From contig OY726559.1 in assembly GCA_963383645.1 (NCBI GenBank), forward strand, positions 117,678,905-117,742,904: a stretch of DNA of 64,000 nt, written 5' to 3'. A model generated the notes under the pieces. That model did no database searches. It saw only the letters and a list, made by a program, of their open reading frames with translations, and was not told the DNA's origin. Positions within the stretch are counted from its first letter, which is position 1. The number at the start of each line of letters is the position of its first letter. This stretch comes from Muscardinus avellanarius (lineage: Eukaryota > Chordata > Mammalia > Rodentia > Gliridae). Below, one piece after another: positions 30,945-41,400 of the stretch. The position numbers were made by a program, and so were the translations under genes.

Positions 30945-31594
30945 CTGTAGGGGGTGGGGAGAGAAGCCAAGAACTCGAGCTAGAAGGTGGAGTGCTTAAG
31001 TCAGGAATTATTTAGCGTTTTGTCCCTAGCTTCCTCTCCCACTGCCTGCACTCTCCTTCACTGCCCGCACCTCCTTTCTGAGTGAATTTCCCCTCATCTC
31101 TGTGCTGTGGTGGTTCCTTTCCTGGATGCCTCTGTACTTATACACATTTAATATTTCCTTTCTTCTTACTGAATGCAGAAATGTCCTTAATTTCTTCTCT
31201 GGGTGTACGCACCAAGACACCTGAAAGCTGGACCTGCCAGGGCTTAGGGCCGCGGACACATCCCTCCCCAAGGGCCATTCTCCAGTGCAGGACTCACTGT
31301 CTGACAGCGTCCGGGATGTGGACGTGATCCAGGGAGATGAGCTTCGCCAGCTCCCCAAGGCTGTCCAGAAAACGGATCTTCCGTGTGAACTTGGAGCTAA
31401 AAAAAAGAGAATACACCAAATATGTTATACTGAAGGATGGCTCCTGGAGAGCCTTATAAAGGGGAACGTAGCAAGTTCAGTTAGTTAAGGCTAGAATGAG
31501 GGTGCGGTAAGATTTTTTTTTTTTTTTGTATTGGAGATTGAACCCAAGGGCATTCTACCTTTGAGTTACACCCCAGCCTTATTTCATTTTTATT

Positions 31595-31641
<47 letters not shown>

Positions 31642-32078
31642 TTTGGTGGTACTGCGGGTGGAACCCAGAGGCTTTCTACCTCCGGGCTAGACTCCCAGAC
31701 CTTTTTTATATTTTATTTGGAAACAGGGTCTCACTAAGTTGCTGAGGCTGGCTTCGAACCCGTGGGATCCTCCTGTCTCAGCCTCCCAAGCATGGGGATT
31801 ACAAGCGTGCACCGCCACGCCCAGCTTTTATTTTTATTTTGAAATAAAGTCTCACGAAGTTGCTGAGGCTGGCCGCAAACCTGTAATCCTCCTGTCTCAG
31901 CCTACTAAGTACTGGGATGACAAAGGTGTGTCACCACATTCAGGTTTATTATTTTCAAACAGGTCTCACTAAGTGCTAAGGTTTCTCACTAAGTTGCCGA
32001 GGCTGGCCTTAAACCTGCAGTCCTCCTGTCTCAGTCTCCCAAGTACTGGGTTACATACATACATGTATGTATGTATGT

Positions 32079-32121
<43 letters not shown>

Positions 32122-32192
32122 TTCTTTTTTGTGTGGTGCTAGACATGGAACCCAGGGTCCTTCTACCTCTGGGCTACACCCCCCAGATCTAC

Positions 32193-32224
<32 letters not shown>

Positions 32225-32645
32225 TTGCGGGCCTGGGGATGGAAACCAGGGGCATTCGACCTCTGGGCTGCACCTCCTGCCCTATTTTTAATTCTTTATT
32301 TTGAAACTGGGTCTCACTGAGTTGCAGAGGACCTCACTGAGTGAGTGAGGCTGGCCGCAAACTTCAATCCTCTGGTCTCAGCCTCCCGAATGCTGGGATT
32401 ACAAGTGTGCGCCACCATGCCTGGCTCTATTTTCTATTTTATTTGGAAACACGGTCTCACTAACTTGCTGAGAGCCTCACTAAGTAGCTGAGGCTGGCTT
32501 TGAACCTGAATGATTTTCTTGTCTCAACCTCTCAAGTACTAGTATTGCAAGTATGTGCCACCATGCCCTGCTTTTTTTTTTTTTTTTAATGTGGTACTGG
32601 GGTACCCAGGGACATATTACCCCTGAGCTATATCCCCAGCTTGCT

Positions 32646-32692
<47 letters not shown>

Positions 32693-33601
32693 TACTGTAT
32701 AAATAAGTATAGCCATTTCTACCTCCAGGCTATACTCCCAGACCTATTTTATACTTTATTTGGAAACAGGGTGTCACTAAGTAGCTGAGAGCCTCACTAA
32801 GTAGCTGAGGCTGGCTTCAAACCTGTGTGATCCTCCTGTCTCAGCCTCCCAAGCATGGGGATTACAAGTGTGTGCCACCATGCCTGGCTGGCTTTCTTCC
32901 TTTATTTCTTTCTCTCTTTCTTTCCTTCTTTCTTTTGTGGTACTGGGGATGGAACCCAGAGGCATTCTACCTCCAAGCTACACTTCCAGCTCTATTTTTT
33001 TATTCTTTATTTTGCAAAGGGCCTCACTAAGTAGCTGAGGCTGTCTGAGAACCTTGATCCTCCTGTCTCAACCTCCTAAAAGCTGGGATGACAAGTGTGT
33101 GCCACCACGCCTGGCTTATTAATTTATTTATTAATTAATTTATTTATTTTGTGGTACTGGGGATGGAACCTATATTCTAACTCTGAGCGATACCCCCAGC
33201 CCTATTTTTTATTTTATTTTATTTTACTGTGGTACTGAGGATGGAACCCAGAAGCATTCTACCTCCAAGCTACACCTCCAGCCCTATTTTTTATTCTTTA
33301 TTTTGAAAGAGGGTCTCACTGAGTTGTAAAGGGCCTAAGTAGCTGAGGCTGTCCTTGAGCCTAGATCTTCCTGTCTCAGCCTCCCAAATGCTAGGATTAC
33401 AAACTGCATCACCACGCCCAACTCTGGCTTCATTTTTTGTTTTGAATTAGAGTCCCACTAAGTTGCTGAGGGCCTTGCTAAGATTCTGAGGCTGGCTGTG
33501 AACCCATGATCCTTCTGTCTCAGCCTCCCAAGTACTGGGATTACAGGCATTTGCACCACACCCAGCTGCTGCTGCTACTACTACCACTACTACCACTACT
33601 A

Positions 33602-33632
<31 letters not shown>

Positions 33633-36446
33633 TTCTTCTTCTTCTTCTTCTTCTTCTTCTTCTTCTTCTTCTTCTCCTCCTCCTCCTCCTCCTCCTCCTC
33701 CTCCTCCTCCTCCTCCTCTTCCTCCTTCCTTTTTTTTTTTTTTTTGGCATGTCTGGGGATGGAACTCAGTGGCATTCGAACTCCAAGCTACACCCCCTGC
33801 CCTATTTTTTATTCTTTATTTTGAAACTGGATCTCCCTGAGTTGCGGAGGGCCTCACTAAGTAGCTGAGGCTGTCCGTGAACCTCGATCCTCCGGACTCA
33901 GCCTCCCGAATGCTGGGATGACAAGCGTGCGCCACCACGCCCGGCTACATCCAGCTTCTTCTTAGTCACGATTTTGAAAAGAAAAGAGGAGTCTTTTTAC
34001 CAGAGCTAGTACCTGATGAAGGGCCGGAGCAGTGCCAGAAACGCCTTCACATACCACGTAGCATGGACGACCACTAGGGCGCGCAGGTTCTTTCGAAGCC
34101 TGAAGAAGAGTTTGATGAGGTTACCCCAGTTCTCGTCCCATCTTCATGCCTCAGATCAGAGGGAGCTCTCTCCTCCACCTCCACCTCCTGGGCTTCTCTA
34201 ACTTCTGGATCTCTCTGGCCTCATCTTATTCAGCCCCCAATACTCCTCATGTGTAGGAAACTCCTTTCAGAATCCCCCAGCTCTGACTTCTCTACCGCCT
34301 TCCCGTCCCTCCTGCCCCACCTTTTTTTTTTTTTTTGGTGGTACTGGGGATGGAACCCAGGGAAATTCTATCTCCGACCTACACCCTCAGTCCTAATTCT
34401 TATTCTTTATTTTCACTGAGTTGCAAAGGGCCTCACTAAGTAGCTGAGGCTGGCTTCGAACCATGATCCTCCTGTCTCAGCCTCCCACGTACTGGAATTA
34501 CAGCCGTGCGCCACCACGCCCGGCTCTTCCCTACCTTCTCAGCAGAAGTTTCTTTTGCAAACTTCTCCATCCCACCCTGGCCATGACTATTTATAAAACT
34601 CAGAGTGAGAAAAAATGAACAAGGAAGGGAAAAGGAAGAGGGCAAGACGAAATAGAAAAAAAAAGCAAAGGGAAGATGGGAGAAACTAAGAAGGAAAAAG
34701 CAAAAGAAACACGGAAGAGACAGGCAGGTGAGGGAGAAAAAAAGGAAGGAGGGAGCAGAGGCAGGCCTGGGAGGAGAGGAGGGCCAGCACTGCCACACGC
34801 TGACCCACTGGACTTGCACAAAGGCCCATGGCAAAGGCATCATTGCTGTTTTACAGATAAGAAAATTGAAGCCCAGAGGGACTTGTCCAAACTCATATAG
34901 CAGCTGGGCGTGGTGGTGTGTGCTTGTAATCCCAGCATTCCAGAGTCTGAGACAGGAGGATGGCGGTTCACAGGCAACTCAGTGAGACCTTGTTTCAAAA
35001 TAAAGAATAAAAAATAGGGCAAGGGGTGTAGAATGCGCCTGGGTTTCACCCCCAGACCCACCCACCCACCCACACACAAAATCATATAGCTAGTAAGTAG
35101 TAAAGGCAAGCCTCGAAATTCAATTTCCCTGACCCCAAAAGAGGACAGAAGAGGCTTGGAAAGTAGAGAATAGGAACAAGAAAACAGGAATGGACTAAAT
35201 GAAAGAAGAAAGATGAAAAGATGAAGGCAAATAGATGACCGAGAGCCGCAGCCCCGCGGCCCGGGTCTCACCGGCGATCCAGGGTGCGGTAGCACTGGCG
35301 TATCCAGCCCAGGGGAGGCACCTGGGCCCTGCTTGTGCCTCCACTCAAGTGGACAAGCAGATAATTCTCAGCCACGAGCAGCTCCAGAGTTCCCACCATA
35401 TACCTGGGGGGCGATTTCATAGGGACGACTTGGGTTGTATGTTTCAGAGGGACAGGACCGTCCTGCCCACTCTGCAAGCGGCTGCCGGTCTTGGACGGGT
35501 TCTTTCCTTACTTCTTCCTCCCTAATTCCCTCCCTGTGGCCCTTCAGCTTCTTGCCTCACCTAAACAAGTGCTCCATAACATAGGTGTAGTTGGGGATGC
35601 TGCTTCGAGGGAGATAGCAGGACGCGAAGAGGATGACAGCGTTGAGGCCATCGCCATGATAACCTAGGGACGATACAGGAAAAATTCAGGCCACAAATAC
35701 ATACTGTGGGATGGACACTGAGGGTCTCTGGAAGTTGTAGGAAGGATGCTAAATCCAACAGCAGAGTATCTAGCTTAGCTGCTTTAATAAAAAAAGTCAT
35801 GTTTTTTTATTTTGTTTTTTTGGTGGTATTACGGATCAAACCCAGGGGCATTCTATCTCTAAGCTACACCCCCATCCCTGTTTTATTTTTATTATGAAAC
35901 AAGGTCTTGCTAGGTCGATGAGAGTCTCACTACTTGCTGAGGCTGTCCTCAAACCTGCCATCCTCCTGTCTCAGCCTCCCTAGGCCTGGGATTACAAGAG
36001 TTCACCACCACGTCCAGCTAAAGCCATGTCCTTGTCCTGCCACAGCCAATGGCCATTACCTCCATGAGACAGGACTTTCTTATAGGGCTCAATGACTGTC
36101 ATGTCCACTCGTTGCTCCCGCTGTCCTGTTCGGAATACCCTCCAGCGATGACCATCTTCTCCAGCCACATCCCAGACACAACCCCGGCCCAGCCTTTCGG
36201 CTGCCTCTCCGGGCCCCAGACCCTCTGCCCGGGGCAGATCATCTGAAACAGAGGGGTTAGAAGAGTTGCCAGAGCGGACCTCCCCTGAAGCAGCTTGTAA
36301 CTTCCCCACATCCCCATTACTATGCCAGCCTGCTCTTCCTTTTTTTTTTTTTTTTTTTTTTTGCCGAAATCCAGGATTCCTTTTTTGTGCCGAAACTCAG
36401 GTTTCTTGGGTCTTGATTCTAACTCTCCAGCTCTCAGCCTCTTTTT

Positions 36447-36496
<50 letters not shown>

Positions 36497-38460
36497 GCGG
36501 TACCTAGGATTGAACCCAGAGGGGCATTCTATCTCGGAGCTACTATTTTTTATTCTTTATTTGGAAACAGGGTCTCGCTAAGTTGCTGAGGGCCTCACTG
36601 CATAGCCGAGGCTGGCTTTGAACCTGCGCAATCCTCCTGTCTCATCCTCTCAATCATGGGGATTACAATTGTGCGCCACCACGCCTGGCCAAATTTCTTA
36701 TCTTGATGAATGACATCATCCACCTAACTTCCTAAGGGAAAAAATTGTATGCATATCCCCTGAGACTATTGTTTTCTGGGATTAAACCCAAGGGCATTCT
36801 ACCACTGAGTTATACCCCCAGCTCTTATTTATTTATTACATTTATTTATTCATTCATTGGGTCTGGGGATGGAACCCAGGGACATTCTATCATTCTATCT
36901 CTGATCTACACCCCCAGCCCTATTTTTTTTTTTTTTTTTTTTTTTTTGCGGGTTTGGGGATGGAACCCAGGGGCATTTGACCTCTGAGGCACATCCCCTG
37001 CCAAATTTTTTATTCTGTACTTTGAAACAGGGTCTCACTGAGTTGCAGAGGGCCTCACTAAGTAGCTAAGGCTGCCCGCACACCGACATCCTCTGGTCTC
37101 AGCCTCCCAAATGCTGGGATTATAAGTGTGCGCCACCACGCCCAGCTCCCTGCCCTATTTTTGATTCTTTATTTTGAAACAGGGTCTCATTAAGTTGCAG
37201 AGGGCCTCACTAAGTAGCTGAGGCTGTCCACAAACCTGTGATCTTCATATCTCAGCCTCCCAATACTGGGATTACAAGTATGCACCACCATGCCCAGCTT
37301 ATCTTTATTTTTATTTATTTATTTTTGTGTGTGGCACTAAGGATTGAACCCAGAGGCATTCTACTTCTGAGCTACAACCCCAACCTGATGTATTTCTTTT
37401 TTTTTTTTTTTTTTTTTTTGTGGGTCTGGGGGTGGAACCCAAGGGGATTTGACCTCCGAGCTACACCTCCTGCCCTATTTTTTATTCTTTATTTTGAAAC
37501 AGGGTCTCACTGAGTTGCAGAGGGCCTCACTAAGTAGCTGAGGCTGTCCGCGAACCGCGATCCTCCGGTCTCAGCCTCCCAAATGCTGGGATTACAAGCG
37601 TGCACCACCACGCCCGGCCTGATGTATTTCTTATTTGGAAACAGGGTCTTAATAGGTTGATGAGAGTCTCACTACTTGCTGAGGCTGTCCTCAAACCTGC
37701 AATCCTCCTGTGTCAGCCTGCAAAGTATTCAGATGACAGGCTTGTTCCACCACGCTGGGCCTCCTTTTTTATTTAGAAACAGGGATTCACTAAGTTACCC
37801 CACGCTGCTGGCCTCAAGCCTGTGATCCTTCTGCCTCAACCTCCCAAGTACTAGTATTAAAGGCATGCACAAAGCCTGGTGTGGAGGTGCATGCCTGTAT
37901 CCCAATAAGTGGGAGGTTAACAAACAAGAATCACAGGTTCCAAATAAATAAAATTGGGCTGGGGTGTAATGCTAAGGGAGAATGCCTCTGGGTTCCATCC
38001 CCATGTCCACTAAGTAAGTAAATAAGTAAATAAAGGCATGTACCACCATGCCCTGTTCAGAATCATTAAATTTGACTATATTACTCCCCTGATTAAAACC
38101 TTTCTGAGCTGGACATGGCGGTGCATGCTGTAATCCCAGTACTTGAGAAGCTGAGACAGGAGGATTGCAGGTTCGAGGACAGCCTCAGCAAGTAGTGAGA
38201 CTCTTATCAACCTAGCAAGACCCTGCTTCAAAATAAAAATAAAACAAGGCTCGGGTGTATTCATTTCGGGTCACCCCCCGATGCCATTTTGGCATGGGGC
38301 TGTATTTCTATTTTCTGTATTTCTATCTTTCTAATAAACTTCTTTAATTCTTCCAAAAACAAACAAACAAACAAACAAACAAACAAACAAACAGGCTCAA
38401 GGTAGAGCTCAAGAGTGCACCACCATGCCCAGCTTCCCTTTTTTTATTATTATTATTGTT

Positions 38461-38491
<31 letters not shown>

Positions 38492-41400
38492 TGCGGGTTT
38501 GGGGATAGAACCCAGGGGCATTTGACCGCCAAGCTATACCCCTTGCCCTATTTTTTATTTTGAAACAGGGTCTCACTAAGTTGCAGAGGGCCTCACTAGG
38601 TAGCTGAGGCTGTCTGCGAACGGTGATCCTCAGGTCTCAGCCTCCTGAATGCTGAAACAGGGTCTTGCTAAGTTTCTGAGGCTGGCCTCAAACTTGCAAT
38701 CCTCCTGTCTCAGCTTCTCAAGAGCTCTGCCACGTGTCCAGCCTCCCCGGTCTCTACTTGTACCAGCTCTGCCCTGTCCTTCTCACCTTCCCATTCGAAT
38801 TCATGTCCGCTGTCCAGCTGCTCCGAGTCTGAAGGTGTCTCCAGTCCGTCCACTTCCAGGTCTGAACTGCCCTCGGAGGAGGATGCAGAGTCGGTGGGAG
38901 GGACTCCGTTGTCTCCAGGCCCCGCAGTCAGATCCAGCTGTAAGTCTGGGGCAGACAAACGCTTCCGCATGGGGCGCTGGCCGCACAGCGCTAAAGTGCT
39001 GGGGGTGCCTGGGGTTGGAGGAAGCGGAGAAACAGACAGATGTGCATGAGTTGGGGTGCTGCTGGTGGTCAGACTTCCTGTCTCTAGAATGAGGTGGGGT
39101 GCACTCTAAGAAGGAAGTGGCACAGGACACTGGGAAAAGAGGGGACAGAACTGCAAAGGGCTGGTGGTGGCACAGACCATCAATTGACTACAGTCAAGGC
39201 CTCCAGGCCAATGCTCTTTACTTACCTGCCTCTAATTCTCTTTGAGGGTCTTCGGGATCTTCAGAGGGACCAGCCTCCTCAGGTAGCAGTCTAGAAAGGA
39301 AAGATTAAAAGAGGGCAGAGCCGGGCGCGGTGGCGCACGCTTGTAATGCCCGCACTTGGGAGGCGGAGACAGGAGGATGGCACAGGTTCGAGGCCAGTCC
39401 TGCTGGCTTAAGAGACCCTGTTTCCAATTTTTAAAAAAGTATAAAATAGGTCTGGGAGTGTTGCCCGGAGGTAGAAGGGTTTCCAGGAACCCCAGTACCA
39501 CCAAAAAAAAAAAAAAAGAGGGCAGAGAAAAAGATAAAGGCATTAAGCTAGGTATCAATCAGCTGTCTTGCTCAACCATGATTATATCATTTCTGTCTTT
39601 TTTCTTTCTGTTTTGGTACTGGGGATTGAACTCAGAGGCATTCTGTCTCTAAGCTAAGCTACATCTTCCCCCCTTCCCCCTTTTTGGTGGTACTAGAGAT
39701 GGAACCCAGGGGCATTCTACCTCCAAGCTACACCCCCAACCCTATTTTTTATTCTTTAGTTTGAAACAGGGTTTGAATTGCAGAGGGCCTAAGTAGCTGT
39801 GGCTGGCTTAGAATCGGTGTGATCCTCCTGTCTCAGCCTCGCCAAAGCTGGATTACAAGCGTGCACTACCACGCCTGGCTCTGTTTTTTAAATTTTGAAA
39901 CAGGGACTCACTAAGTTGCTGAGCCTAGCCCTTGAACCTGCATTCTCCTGTCTCGGCCTCCCAGGTACCAGGATTACAGGCCTGCACCAGGACACTTGAT
40001 TTATCACCCCTATTCCCGTCTACCTCCCAGCTCCACCCCAGCCCCCCATTTTTTTTTTTTTTGCAGTACTGGGGATAGAACCCTGAGGCATTCTACCTCC
40101 AAGCTGCACCCCAGCCCTATCCTATTTTTTCTTCTTTATTTTGAAACAGGCCCTTACTGAGTTGCAAAGGGCCTCGGTAAGTAGCTGAGGCTGGCCACGA
40201 ACCCGGATCCTCCTGTCTCAGCCTCCCGAATGCTGGGATTACAAGCCTGCGCCACCACGCCCAGCACATTTTTTTTTTTTTTTAAGATTTAAAGAAGTTT
40301 ATTAGAAAGAAATACAGAAAATAGAAATGCAGCCCCATGCCAAAATGGCATGAGGGGGTGACTCGAAATGAATACACCCCCAGCACATTTTTTTAAAACT
40401 TTGAAACAGGGTCTTGCTAAATTGTTGAGGCTCTTTGCTTGTTTCTATCTGTTTTTCGCCCTCTGATCCTCATTCCCAGTCCCTTCCCTGTCTGTGAACA
40501 CCCTTCCCTTCTCCCAGCCTTCCTCACCCAGGGAATTCCTCGTCTTGCCATTCCTCCTTCAGCTCCAGTCCTCCGGACCTCAGGGGTACTGTTGCTGCTG
40601 TCTCTGCATTCTCCCTGCCCCAAGACAGTCCCAGGAAGAAAAGATTACCACGAGGCAACCCAGACAGGGTCCTAAGGGAGCCAGACAGAAGGTAGCAGAC
40701 ACGACTGAAGAGCAGTAATTACAGGACAGACAGAACTCAGATCGCTCGTCTCCCATGCAGAGGCTTCTCCAACCGTCACCACTTGCTAGAGGCAGATCAC
40801 CTACTATTGGGTTTAAGAATAGAAGATGCAAAGTAAAGCTAATATTGATCTTTCCGCCAGTGGCTCCACCTACCTTGCAGGGGGAGAGACAGCCTGCATT
40901 ACTGTTGGCTGGAACCCAGCTACACCTGCCCAGTTCTCCCTGGCTCGTCAGGCCTGCCTTCCCTCTACCGCCCAGGGGAGTGGCTGGGGAGACAGCAAGG
41001 CGGAGGGCAGGGGCCATGGGAAGGTCCCAGAGCCTGGCTGGGAAGGAAAACCTGAGCCTAAACTCAGTCCTGGGTCATTCCTCATGGCTGTTCTGGACAG
41101 TCGAAGTTAGAAAATCAAGAACAGGTGCTGCCTGGTGGCATATGTTACATTCCCCACACCGGGGTGGTTGAGACAGGAGGATTGCAGGTTTAAGGCCAGA
41201 CTTGAAAACATAGCGAGACCCTGTTTCAAAACAAAATATAAAAAGGGTTGTGGGTGTACTGTGGAGGCAGAATAGCCCTAGGCTCAATCTCCAGTACCAA
41301 TAAATAAATAATAAATAAATGTTAAAGATAGGACTTGGGGTTTAGTGCTGAGTAGAACGCCCATGGGTTCAAGCCTCAGTATTACAAAATGCGTGTGTGT

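Noticed and set aside
33506..33868. Long frame of leucine codons (plus) and arginine/lysine codons (minus)
   Set aside because: It is the CTT/CTC microsatellite read as protein; it has no start context, no family match and SINE sequence at both ends.
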